The translations under genes were made by a program, and so were the position numbers. The notes beneath the pieces were generated by a model. That model was not told the origin of the DNA and searched no databases. It saw only the letters and a list, made by a program, of their open reading frames with translations. Below are positions 37,129 through 45,120 of a stretch of DNA of 64,000 bases, piece by piece (position 1 is the stretch's first letter; each line of letters begins with the position of its first letter). The DNA comes from DASRLE01 sp963825315 (GTDB lineage Bacteria; Verrucomicrobiota; Verrucomicrobiia; Limisphaerales; Palsa-1400). The DNA is taken from assembly GCA_963825315.1 (NCBI GenBank), contig CAWGST010000002.1, positions 930,001 through 994,000 on the forward strand, in the 5' to 3' direction.

Positions 37129-37638
37129 TCAGCTTTCTGTTTCCTCCGCGGCCCGCTTGCCGGCGAACTTGTCGATTTGGTAGAGGCCATTGTGATTGTC
37201 GCCCACCAACTTCAGTTTGGCCACGATGTCGCCCACGCTTTTTTCCTCCTCGACCTGCTCGTCAAGGAACCATTTCAAAAAGGAGAGCGTGGGAAAGTCC
37301 TTCTCGGCGGCGGCCAGCTCGTAGATGCCGCTGATCGAAGCCGAAACCTCCTCCTCCTGGATGAGGCTGGTTTGGAAGGCCTCGAGAACCGATTTGTAAT
37401 CGCACCTCGGCGCGGGCAGGGCCTGCAACGCAACCTTGCCGCTGCGGTCCACGATATACCTGAAAAACTTGTCAGCGTGTTTCAGTTCCTCGCGGGCCTG
37501 AAGCGACATCCACACGCCGAAGCCCGTGAAAGCCGTATGATCGAAATAAGCGGCCATGCCGAGATAGGCGTAAGCGGAGCGCAATTCCAGGTTGAGTTGA
37601 TCATTGAGCACCTTTTCAATTTTGGCAGAAAGTTTCAT
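37129..37638 (-). CDS. ftnA: Ferritin (FtnA-like)
   Basis: The start at ATG 37638 (MKLSAKIEKVLNDQLNLELRSAYAYLGMA) gives 169 residues, the standard size. Ferroxidase ligands are visible: E17 in the first helix, the E-x-x-H pair in REELKHADKFFRYI (E50, H53), and EEE near residue 94. It stores iron as a 24-mer in the cytoplasm. It lies directly upstream of the VWA/permease run on the same strand, with 21 bases between, which makes an iron theme for that run plausible. Confidence 0.9.
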   Translation of the reverse strand: MKLSAKIEKVLNDQLNLELRSAYAYLGMAAYFDHTAFTGFGVWMSLQAREELKHADKFFRYIVDRSGKVALQALPAPRCDYKSVLEAFQTSLIQEEEVSASISGIYELAAAEKDFPTLSFLKWFLDEQVEEEKSVGDIVAKLKLVGDNHNGLYQIDKFAGKRAAEETES

Positions 37639-38057
37639 AGCGGGCACGGTAAGGCAGTCCCCCCCAGTTGGCAAGGGGTGCATTTCACTTTTTTGCGTGG
37701 GCGCTCCCAATCTTAATCCTAATCTTAAACTCCATCGTGCAACCGGCAATCAGCCTCTGCTCCTTGGCTGTCGGCTATTGGCTATCGGCTGTTTCCCCTC
37801 GTCTCCAATTCCTTTTGTCCAATCAGCCTCTGCTCCTTGGCTATCGGCTATTGGCTATCGGCTATTTCCCCTCGTCTCCACTGGCTTTCGGCGACGCATC
37901 CTTTGCGACTCTGAAATTTTGAAATCTGCAATTTCAAATCCTCAGGAAAAGGGGGAAGAGGGCTGCATAATGGCCGCGAAATGACACAAGAAGATTTGGC
38001 AAAGGAATGGCGAAGGACGGAAATAAAACTCTGCCATTGCGCGGGACCCGTTGCCCA
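37639..38057. other. Intergenic region with tandem repeat
   Basis: This 419-bp gap lies between the ferritin start and the stop of the helicase gene. It holds AATCTTAATCCTAATCTT words at 37708-37730 and the repeat described below. There is no ORF with coding character. Confidence 0.5.
37747..37880. repeat. 61-bp repeat, two copies, 73-bp period
   Basis: Copies at 37747-37807 and 37820-37880 both run from CAATCAGCCTCTGC to CTCGTCTCCA with about three mismatches, separated by 12 bases. Each copy contains a smaller nested GGCTATCGGCTATT repeat. It resembles slippage-prone filler rather than a functional array. Confidence 0.8.
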
Positions 38058-41000
38058 CTAAACGAATGCCTCGCTGCACACAATCCTTGGGACGGGCCGT
38101 GTCGTTGCCTGCAAGCTTCGACGGTCAATCCAATCGCGCAGATTGTGTTGGTCGTAAATGCGAGCGAGAGATTTTAGAAGAGGTTGGCCATGCACTCCGT
38201 TGCGGCGCAGCAGATTCACCTCTCGCGTCACGGCTCGGGTAATGGGGCCGCGAAAGGCCTTTTCAAGAACATTGACCATTGCTTTCTGATCTTCGTCCGT
38301 GATGGAGGCGAACAAGACTCGCAACTCGCGCAAGACGTAGTTCTGGCCGTGGCTCAAGGACAAGGTATGTGCCCGCTCGGCGTGCCGGTGCTTTACTTCT
38401 TCGGCGAACTGGCGTTGCACGCGCATGACGGCGGCGTTGTAGTCCTTCGGCAACGGCTGGCCTTTCAATTCCGGCCCGCATTTGATCGCGCCGAGAATTC
38501 TCGGGATGTCTTTTGAAACCACCGCGCCGCCCACATCGAGCAGGAATAATTGCTGGAAGCTCTTCGCGCTTTCGCGTTCGGGATACGAAGCTTCGCAAAA
38601 AACGAACTGTCCCTTGAGCGTGGAGATCTTGGCGGCGCGGATGCCGTCGCGCAATTCAGCGATCCTCTCGTATTCAGCCGGGTTCTCTTTCCGCAACTGC
38701 CGCAAAACCTCCTCCGCTTCGTTCAGGTCGAGGAACTCGTCTCCCTCATCCTCGAACAAACTCAACTGGCCGCCGCTCTTCTTCTCGTAAATTGCGTACA
38801 TCGCTTCTTCGTTGAGTTTTTCCGTGCGGTCGAGAATTTCAGAATCTTCCCCGATGGTGTCGTGGATTTCCTGAATGCGATTGTGCAGCTTGCCTTTCAA
38901 ATCTAAATGCCTGTCGAGCGCCGTTTCCGGCAGGAAGTTGAAGCCGTGAACCACATCGTGGTCGCTGCCGATGCGGTCAATGCGCCCGAAGCGTTGGATG
39001 AGCCGGACTGGGTTCCAGTGCAGGTCATAATTGATGATGTTATCGCAGTCCTGAAGGTTCAATCCTTCCGCCAGCACATCCGTCGCAACAACCGTGAACA
39101 ATTCCTTCTCCCCCGCGGGAAAATGGTATTCTGGATTTGCCTTTGGCGCGAAGCGCCCGACGATGCGAGCCTTGCTTTTATCACCGCTGAAAATTACGTC
39201 AATATCGTCCAGTTTGCCGCCCGGATTCAAATTGTCGTGGAGGTATCTCGCAGTGTCGGCGTACTGCGTGAAGATCAACCGCTTTGCATCCTTCAGCGGC
39301 TTTTTGCCCAGGTATTCTTTTAACTTTTGCAGCTTGGCATCCTTCTCCGGCGTGATCGGCTCGATACAGTGCAAAATCTTCCTCAACAGCTTTGCGTCGT
39401 GCTCGATGGCCGCTTTCAGGCGCGACAAATCAAAGTCGGCAATGTCATACCGACCGGACACCTTCCGTAGCGCGTCCATCAAATCCTGTTCCTCGGCTTG
39501 GTTCGGTTCATAAAGAATCGCTTGCGCCTCGTCACCCGCAGGAACAAAGCCTTGCTCCAGTGCCTGCAAGAATCGCTCATGGACCAGAAGCAGTCTGCCG
39601 ACAGTCTCTTTGAACGCAAAGACGCTCGACTCAAATCGCTTGAAAAGAAGTATGCGAATCAGTCCGCGCAGCGTTGCGCCAGCGCGGTGCAAACTTGCGT
39701 AAGGCTCGCGCTTCTGCTTCTCGGTGGGAACATAGTTGTACAGGCCATACCGGGCATAGGTGAGTTCTTCGCCGGTGGGTTTGATGATGCGCCGCGGCTC
39801 TTTCCTTTTTGAAGGCTTTCCGATATAGCCGCGCAATTCCTGGTACAGCCCGCGATAAGTGTCCTCAATGCTGTATTCAATCGTTTCCAGTTCGCGCTTC
39901 GGGAAAAATTGGTGACGCCCGCCGACGATGACATAGGCGCGCTTCCTGCCGTCGAGATAATCGCGGAACTCCGATGGGTCAACCTGCTGGTGCGTCGCGG
40001 AATCAAAACCATACCAGCGCAGAATGTGGTTGCGCGTCCTGCGGATGAGGATATTCGCCAGCAAGTCCGGCAATTTTCGTTCTCCGTCCTCAATCAGCTT
40101 GAAGTATTGCTTCAAGTCCGGAGGATCAACCGGCAAATCCGTTTTGTCGTCTTGATGGAACAACTTGATTTGCGAATACACATCCCATGCGCTCTTGTTG
40201 CGCGGCGTGGCGGTGAGGAAACAACATCGCCTGCCCGTGCTTAAAAACGCCTCCACCACCTTGTAACGCTGCGTGTCGCGATGGCGAAGATTGTGGCTCT
40301 CGTCAATCAGCACGAAATCCCGGTCTTTGAAGAGCACGTTTTCCAGCAGCGTGTTGACCGAGCCGTCGTCATCCTCGCGCAGAAAACCCATCGAAAGCAC
40401 ACGCGCATTGAGTTGATAGACCTCATTGTAGCGCTCCCACATTTCTGTCAATGCTGCGGGGCAAATGATGATTGGCCTCGCGTGATCCGTCCGTTCGAAA
40501 TGCTTCACGATCGCCGCGCCGATATAGCTCTTGCCCAGCCCAACCACATCCGCCACAAACGCTCCGCCGTAATCTTTGATCATCTGACGCGCCTGCCGCA
40601 CCGCTACCTTCTGAAAATCCGCCAGCCGCTTCGTGATTTCGTCGTCGTAAAGAAGGTCCTTGTCATCATCATCTTCCAGCCGGTCACGCACCAACGAATA
40701 GAGCGTCTTCATGTAAACGTCATACGGGCGGACGGACGCCACCGCCCAGGACTGCTTCATCTCCCGCATCAGCGCCTCGTCGAAGTCCTGCGCCTCGTCC
40801 CAAAGCGCATCAAACCACTTCCCAAGCTCCGTGTGATTGTCATTGCCCTGCACCAGCACGTTCAACTCCGTGTTGTGCGTGACGCCGGACAACGTGAGGT
40901 TCGACGAGCCGATGATGGCGAGGCCCTTCTCATGGCGCTCGACCGGCTTTCCACCTTTATCAAACACTTTGCCGTAATCGAAAATGTAAGCCTTCGCGTG

Positions 41001-41432
41001 CAACCGGCCTTTGGTATAAACCTTCACCTTGAGCCGCTTCTCTTCGACCATCCGCACCAGCGTCGTCACCACCGCCTGCGCCTCATCCGTCTGGTCCATC
41101 AACTCGATGGCCGACCGGATGTTGCCCGCCGTTTCACCGGCCATGCGTTTCGTGTCCGTGCGCTTGGGATACGCTTCCGCTTCCGCCGCCTCTGCCACCA
41201 AATCCAGCCGCCGGTAGCCCTCGGCCAATTGCTCCAGCGTCTCGCGGTTCGTCGTGTTCCCGATGAGCAGCCGCAACTCCTTCACGCCCGCCAGCCGCCG
41301 TGCGATGCTCTCCAGCCCGGAAAGGAAAAAATACCCCACCGCAAACCGCGCCGATTCCGTGGAGGACAAAATGCGGTTGATGTGATCAACCAACTTTTCC
41401 TGGCGATTGTCTATGATGTCGTGTGTCGGCAT
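38058..41432 (-). CDS. PLD-like nuclease fused to SNF2-family helicase (defence-type)
   Basis: The start at ATG 41432 (MPTHDIIDNRQEKLV) gives 1124 residues; the upstream frame reads the DUF2283 gene in another frame. A PLD-like domain (about 15-200) has the HxK motif LHAKAYIFD (H145, K147) and GSSNLTLSGV (N178). The SNF2 motor follows: VVGLGKS (about 297-302), DESHNLRH (377-384), TATP (407-410). The C-terminal RecA domain has LIFTQYADTARYL, DVLAEGLNLQDCDNIINYDL and RLIQRFGRIDRIGSD. Such PLD-SNF2 proteins commonly sit with Eco57I-type methylases in defence islands, and remnants of one are here. It looks intact. It probably remodels and cleaves foreign DNA (inference). Confidence 0.82.
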   Translation of the reverse strand: MPTHDIIDNRQEKLVDHINRILSSTESARFAVGYFFLSGLESIARRLAGVKELRLLIGNTTNRETLEQLAEGYRRLDLVAEAAEAEAYPKRTDTKRMAGETAGNIRSAIELMDQTDEAQAVVTTLVRMVEEKRLKVKVYTKGRLHAKAYIFDYGKVFDKGGKPVERHEKGLAIIGSSNLTLSGVTHNTELNVLVQGNDNHTELGKWFDALWDEAQDFDEALMREMKQSWAVASVRPYDVYMKTLYSLVRDRLEDDDDKDLLYDDEITKRLADFQKVAVRQARQMIKDYGGAFVADVVGLGKSYIGAAIVKHFERTDHARPIIICPAALTEMWERYNEVYQLNARVLSMGFLREDDDGSVNTLLENVLFKDRDFVLIDESHNLRHRDTQRYKVVEAFLSTGRRCCFLTATPRNKSAWDVYSQIKLFHQDDKTDLPVDPPDLKQYFKLIEDGERKLPDLLANILIRRTRNHILRWYGFDSATHQQVDPSEFRDYLDGRKRAYVIVGGRHQFFPKRELETIEYSIEDTYRGLYQELRGYIGKPSKRKEPRRIIKPTGEELTYARYGLYNYVPTEKQKREPYASLHRAGATLRGLIRILLFKRFESSVFAFKETVGRLLLVHERFLQALEQGFVPAGDEAQAILYEPNQAEEQDLMDALRKVSGRYDIADFDLSRLKAAIEHDAKLLRKILHCIEPITPEKDAKLQKLKEYLGKKPLKDAKRLIFTQYADTARYLHDNLNPGGKLDDIDVIFSGDKSKARIVGRFAPKANPEYHFPAGEKELFTVVATDVLAEGLNLQDCDNIINYDLHWNPVRLIQRFGRIDRIGSDHDVVHGFNFLPETALDRHLDLKGKLHNRIQEIHDTIGEDSEILDRTEKLNEEAMYAIYEKKSGGQLSLFEDEGDEFLDLNEAEEVLRQLRKENPAEYERIAELRDGIRAAKISTLKGQFVFCEASYPERESAKSFQQLFLLDVGGAVVSKDIPRILGAIKCGPELKGQPLPKDYNAAVMRVQRQFAEEVKHRHAERAHTLSLSHGQNYVLRELRVLFASITDEDQKAMVNVLEKAFRGPITRAVTREVNLLRRNGVHGQPLLKSLARIYDQHNLRDWIDRRSLQATTRPVPRIVCSEAFV

Positions 41433-41472
41433 CAATTGCCTCACGCCATGGCAAATACATCCATCTTGGTCT

Positions 41473-41679
41473 TCATGTCCCGAGCGTTTCCATCTGCATC
41501 CGGCCAAGTTTTTCGGGGGACACTCGTTTGGAAAGATAAAGCATTTCAATCCCGACCACTTTTCCCTCGGCGTTGTAATCAAGAATGACGCCCGGCGAAA
41601 TCTCCTCGCTCTCGCTGGCGGGAGCTTCGTCCAAGTCGAGATAAAGCGCGTCGGCTTCGCGATCAACCGTCAGTTTCAT
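41473..41679 (-). CDS. DUF2283 small protein
   Basis: The 68-residue protein starts MKLTVDREADALYLDLDEAPASESEEISPGVILDYNAEGKVVGIEML, the DUF2283 pattern (bipartite beta strands around D-x-x-AD-x-LY and G-x-VVGIE). Small DUF2283 proteins often pair with DUF4258 proteins in toxin-antitoxin-like operons, where DUF2283 is thought to be the antitoxin. Its ATG overlaps the stop of the DUF4258 gene by 4 bases. It lies 40 bases upstream of the helicase start. Confidence 0.8.
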   Translation of the reverse strand: MKLTVDREADALYLDLDEAPASESEEISPGVILDYNAEGKVVGIEMLYLSKRVSPEKLGRMQMETLGT

Positions 41680-41924
41680 ACTTTGCCTTTCATTTTGCGG
41701 TCCAGATGCGTGGTGATGACGCGCTTGGGTTCATCTTTTGAGACAATAACACGCAGAACACGATTGGCAAGCTCCGGCACAGCCGCCAACCGGTGTTCCA
41801 ATGTCGCATCCACCTCATCCGCTTCGATACGCGACGGATTGCCAACCACGCGCTCAATCCATTCTTTGTGCAATTCTCGCTTCGCCATTCTCTGCAAGGC
41901 GTGTTTTGTGTAAATCAAGTTCAT
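41676..41924 (-). CDS. DUF4258 small protein, possible RelE-fold toxin
   Basis: The start at ATG 41924 gives 82 residues: MNLIYTKHALQRMAKRELHKEWIERVVGNPSRIE, with the H-A-x-x-R-M-x-x-R pattern of DUF4258, and a basic C-terminus (VITTHLDRKMKGKV). The fold is RelE/HigB-like and the partner downstream is DUF2283, so the pair may be a toxin-antitoxin unit; this is inference. The start overlaps the stop of the chimeric remnant upstream (ATGA), showing that the methylase it once followed was translationally coupled to it. Confidence 0.75.
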   Translation of the reverse strand: MNLIYTKHALQRMAKRELHKEWIERVVGNPSRIEADEVDATLEHRLAAVPELANRVLRVIVSKDEPKRVITTHLDRKMKGKV

Positions 41925-42163
41925 TTCCCAGTCTCCTCCACGATTTTGATCTCCTCCGCCGTCAGCCCGTAGAGCCGCGCCACCCGCTCGTTGATTTCCG
42001 CTTCCCATTCCGCCACCCCCGCCAGCCGCTGTGCGATGCTCTCCAGCCCGGACAGGAAAAAATACCCGACCGCAAACCGCGCCGATTCCGTTGACGACAG
42101 GATGCGATTGATATGGCAGACCAGCTTCTCCTTGCGATTCTCTATGATGTCGTGTGTGGGCAT
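41921..42163 (-). pseudogene. Chimeric remnant: helicase N-terminus joined to methylase C-terminus
   Basis: The 80 codons from ATG 42163 split into two parts. Residues 1-49 (MPTHDIIENRKEKLVCHINR...ESIAQRLAG) nearly match the first 49 residues of the PLD-SNF2 helicase. Residues 50-80 (VAEWEAEINERVARLYGLTAEEIKIVEETGK) match the C-terminal tail of the truncated methylase at 44140-44300. The DNA copies are clearly alike on both sides. The product cannot do either job; it is best read as a deletion scar between a lost helicase copy and a lost methylase copy, still coupled to DUF4258. Confidence 0.85.
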
Positions 42164-42174
42164 GGCCTCAAATG

Positions 42175-43155
42175 CTAAAATGAAATCGTCTTTGGAGTGA
42201 ACCGGTCTGCATAGGCAACCGTTCCGTCGAGCGTGAACCGCACGTCGTATGCGGCCGCTTTCTTGATTTGCGGGATGCTGACGGTGAGCGTGCCATTCGC
42301 CTGGAACTGCGGATTCTCCCACTTGTAACCCTCCCCGGTCGCGCGATTGCGAACTTCCAGATGAGCCGCAAATGGGCCGGGCGTAAGAGTGCTGGTGTTA
42401 AAAACCAACGAGATTTTATTCTGCTCCAGGCTGGCGTTTTCCACAAAAGACCACTTGTAGAAATGGAGATTGGGTTTCTTTCCGTGCCGGATTATCGGCC
42501 CATATTTCTTCACCGCCGCCGGCGGCAGAAGATGCAACAGGGTCTTATACTCTGCTTCGGTCCTGAGCCAAACCGACTGCAAGGCATCCAAATCCAACTC
42601 GTCAGGGATAACGACTTCGGCGTGACGATGAAACTTGATGTTCGCTTTCTCGCCCTCGGACATCCAGCTATCGTGATAGACTTTCTCGAAAGGTATGGCC
42701 TCGAAGTAATCTGCATTTTCTCCCACCACCGGATGCGCCGCCAGATTCCCGTCGCTGAACTTGGTGCTGGCTCGCGTTAAAATGCTTTTCGCATCAAACA
42801 GGAAAAATACCGGCACAGGCATGTGCGCTTGCAGCGATCCGAGCTGGCCTTTGGGGCGAAATCCTTCCACCTGATACTGCGTCGGGGTTCGCGGACGGAA
42901 GTAGAGCCGCACATGGTTCTTCCATGTTTGCTCCGTGTGATCGAGCACTTCCGGGCTGGCCGTTTCCAGAGCCTGCCCGCGCTTGGCGCGGCACAATACC
43001 TTTCCACATTGGAGAATCCGAACGGCGTTTTGAATGTCGTCGAAGCGAAAAACGCACTTAGGCCACCACTGCCGGGCCGGCCCAATCCACTTTGCCTGCC
43101 TCAAGCCGTCAAGGCGCGCTTGGATCCGGACCGCGTCTGGCTTCCGTTCCCTCAT
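42175..43155 (-). CDS. darT: DarT-type DNA ADP-ribosyltransferase toxin (DUF4433), extended form
   Basis: The 326-residue protein has its DUF4433/DarT core at about 25-215: FDDIQNAVRILQCGKVLCRAKRG, then HVRLYFRPRTPTQYQVEGF (R83 corresponds to the NAD-site Arg) and HRHAEVVIPDELDLD (E180 is the likely catalytic Glu). DarT enzymes attach ADP-ribose to a base in single-stranded DNA and stop replication, for example after phage infection. Residues about 230-326 are an extra beta-rich, Ig-like extension (SLVFNTSTLTPGPFAAHLEV...YDVRFTLDG) that minimal DarTs lack. The ATG overlaps the stop of darG by 4 bases. Confidence 0.82.
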   Translation of the reverse strand: MRERKPDAVRIQARLDGLRQAKWIGPARQWWPKCVFRFDDIQNAVRILQCGKVLCRAKRGQALETASPEVLDHTEQTWKNHVRLYFRPRTPTQYQVEGFRPKGQLGSLQAHMPVPVFFLFDAKSILTRASTKFSDGNLAAHPVVGENADYFEAIPFEKVYHDSWMSEGEKANIKFHRHAEVVIPDELDLDALQSVWLRTEAEYKTLLHLLPPAAVKKYGPIIRHGKKPNLHFYKWSFVENASLEQNKISLVFNTSTLTPGPFAAHLEVRNRATGEGYKWENPQFQANGTLTVSIPQIKKAAAYDVRFTLDGTVAYADRFTPKTISF

Positions 43156-44078
43156 GCCGGCACAAGCTCGGGTGGATGTTGCAATGTGATCTGTTCTTTG
43201 GCCGGGCGCGGAACGAATTGGATGGCAATGGAGAATTTCTCTCCCTGCATCGCTCGCTTGGCCGCCACCTTGGCCGGTTTCAAGTAAGGCAACGTTTCCA
43301 GCAGCGCCATCACCTTGTCAGCATGCATGTCCAGCCCTTGCGTGAGTCCTTCCACCGTCAGAAATCCGACCGACCGCAAATGCTGCCATGCGTCCAGCAA
43401 AGCATCCTGCGGCGCGAACAACTCGTCACCGTCCTGGAAAATCAATCCTTCCGCCGGCGTAACAGTGTGGCGAACGACGAACCGTTTGCCCGCATCCAAT
43501 GTCGCGAACTCCTGCCGCTTCTTCAAGACGGCGAGCAGATCGTCCCACACCTCGGAAAAAGCCAGACTCTCCGGTTCGGCCCGCAGCCAGCGTTTGGTTT
43601 CCTCAATGTCCTTGTGCTCGACCAGCGCGAACGGGTCTTTCTTGTAGAGGTGGATGAACACCTCCACCGGCAGGTTGCTCAAATGCTTCTCCATCAGCGG
43701 GCGCACCTGTTTTTCCCAATCCAACTCTCCATGCCCGCAACCCAATTGGGGAAAGGCAATCGAACTGATCGAATTCCGCCCATACCCGGCCACAAATGTT
43801 TTCAATCCAGCTTCGATGTATTCCGGCTTCGAGGGGTGGCGCCAATGCTTCTTCGTCGGGAAGTTCAATACCCACTTGTGCGGGCCGCGCCAGAGATGCA
43901 GCTTGCCGACATCAATCTTCTTCTTCTCGCACAGCTTTTGATATTCCTGAAACATCTCCGGGAAGATCGTCTTGAAATCCTTGGCGATGCCCTTGCCCAT
44001 CACGCCGACGACGTTCACCGTGTTCACCAGCACTTTGGCTGGCGAATGGAACAGGTCTCCAATCACATAAGTAATCAT
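43152..44078 (-). CDS. darG: DarG-type macrodomain antitoxin (DNA ADP-ribosylglycohydrolase)
   Basis: The 308-residue protein has an N-terminal macrodomain (about 1-155) with the ADP-ribose loop VLVNTVNVVGVMGKGIA (residues 16-32) and AFPQLGCGHGELDW. This is the DarG pattern, which removes DarT-made ADP-ribose from DNA. The C-terminal half (about 160-308; FVVRHTVTPAEGLIFQDGDELFAPQ, HLRSVGFLTVEGLTQGLDMHADKVMALL) is winged-helix-like and would bind the toxin. The antitoxin is the first gene, as is usual for darGT order on this side of an operon. Confidence 0.87.
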   Translation of the reverse strand: MITYVIGDLFHSPAKVLVNTVNVVGVMGKGIAKDFKTIFPEMFQEYQKLCEKKKIDVGKLHLWRGPHKWVLNFPTKKHWRHPSKPEYIEAGLKTFVAGYGRNSISSIAFPQLGCGHGELDWEKQVRPLMEKHLSNLPVEVFIHLYKKDPFALVEHKDIEETKRWLRAEPESLAFSEVWDDLLAVLKKRQEFATLDAGKRFVVRHTVTPAEGLIFQDGDELFAPQDALLDAWQHLRSVGFLTVEGLTQGLDMHADKVMALLETLPYLKPAKVAAKRAMQGEKFSIAIQFVPRPAKEQITLQHPPELVPA

Positions 44079-44139
44079 AACGCCTTCAGTTTAGTGGTTT
44101 TTGCCCGGTTGCACAGGCTGGAAATTTTGGCAGCGGCTT

Positions 44140-45120
44140 TCATTTTACCGCGCTCCCTTGTCGCGCCGGCTTGTCCGCCGTAGCCTTGGCGAAGGGGGAA
44201 GCCTCGGCGGAGGCGGACACGATTTTGATCTCCTCCCGCGTCAGCCCGTAGAGCCGCGCCACCCGCTCGTTGATTTCCGCTTCCCATTCCGCCACCCCTG
44301 CTCCTTGCCCCCGCGCCTCCAGACACTTCTGAACCAACGCCGAAATCGCGGCGCGCTCGGCGGAGGGGGCGGCGGGAATGGGAATTTGTTTCATGTAATC
44401 GGAAAATGCCCGTAGATAATCGCGCTGGCGGTTCATCCAGCCTTTCCGCTGGATGAAATAAAGAAACAACAGGCGATTGAGCAGCATTTGTGTCTCGCGC
44501 TCGACGGCTTCGCCGTCCATCCATTTGTTTCGTTCGCGAATGTCTTTGGCAACTGCTGTAAATGTCTTGCAAAAGTCGTCGAAGAATTTTTTCGTGACCG
44601 CCTCGACATCGAAGGCCTCGTCGTGATGCTGCTGAATCGTCAGCGGCGCCAGGCCGAACGACTCGAGGCTTAAAAGGCAAATCCGCTCTGACGCCGTGCG
44701 CAACCGTTCCTCCGGTCCGACCGTAATGCGGCGAAACAGGCGGCGTTTGTCGCTTGTTTCATCGTATTTAACGTTGAGAAAATGCCAGCGGTCTTGCGCG
44801 GCATTGGAAAAGACGAACAGCGTGTAAGGATGCTCGTTGAGCAATCGCGAAACAACGGGCCGCTCGCCGCCAAGCAAAAGTTTGTCAGACGCGAGCCGCG
44901 CGTAGATGACATAGAAATCGTTATTTTCACCGCCGCCCGCAAATAACACAGGGTCGTCCGCCAGCGCCCCCCTCGCTGATTCCGTCCAGCCGCGCCGGAA
45001 AAGTGGCTGGTTCACGCGCTGGTAATTGAGTTCCGACCAGAACAGTTGTTTCAGTGGCTCAAGACCTTTGAGACCGCTCAAGATGTCGAGAACCGCCTGT
45101 TGCCGCTCCGGTCGTGCCAT
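44140..45120 (-). pseudogene. Eco57I-type DNA methylase lacking its catalytic core
   Basis: The frame from ATG 45120 gives 326 codons. Residues 1-265 match the N-terminal part of long Eco57I-type restriction/methylase proteins (FYVIYARLASDKLLLGGERPVVSRLL, TLFVFSNAAQDRWHFLNVKYDE, RRLFRRITVGPEERLRTASERI, LLNRLLFLYFIQRKGWMN). There is no SAM motif and no NPPY. At GAG|VAEWEAEINERV the frame jumps straight to the family's C-terminal tail. So roughly 600-700 residues were deleted in frame. The last 25 codons (SASAEASPFAKATADKPARQGSAVK) come from a dispersed repeat inserted over the old stop. It lies upstream of darG on the same strand. Confidence 0.85.
44163..44220. repeat. Dispersed palindromic element (translates as PFAKATADK on the minus strand)
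   Basis: The element has GTCCGCC (44173-44179) and GGCGGAC (44212-44218) as outer arms. It encodes PFAKATADK when read on the minus strand, a translated motif I recall as a dispersed repeat in many uncultured-bacterium genomes. A diverged relative lies in the direct repeats at 53035-53067 and 54864-54896 (CTTGTCGCGCCGTAGCC... AGCGAAGGAGG). Confidence 0.6.

Noticed and set aside
37747..37880. Possible CRISPR-like array
   Set aside because: Only two 61-bp units with a 12-base spacer and nested short repeats; no cas genes are nearby.
38058..41432. Mokosh-type defence protein
   Set aside because: Mokosh uses a Upf1-like helicase with a C-terminal PLD; here the PLD is N-terminal and the motor is SNF2-like.
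40281..41588. 435-codon plus-strand frame over the helicase
   Set aside because: Antisense shadow; the minus strand has clear PLD and SF2 motifs.
41921..42163. A real small protein gene
   Set aside because: Both halves are copies of other genes' ends; no independent family is visible.
38058..45120. Complete DISARM, BREX or type I restriction system
   Set aside because: No DrmA/DrmB, PglZ/BrxC or HsdS/HsdR is present; only a helicase, DarTG and methylase remnants.
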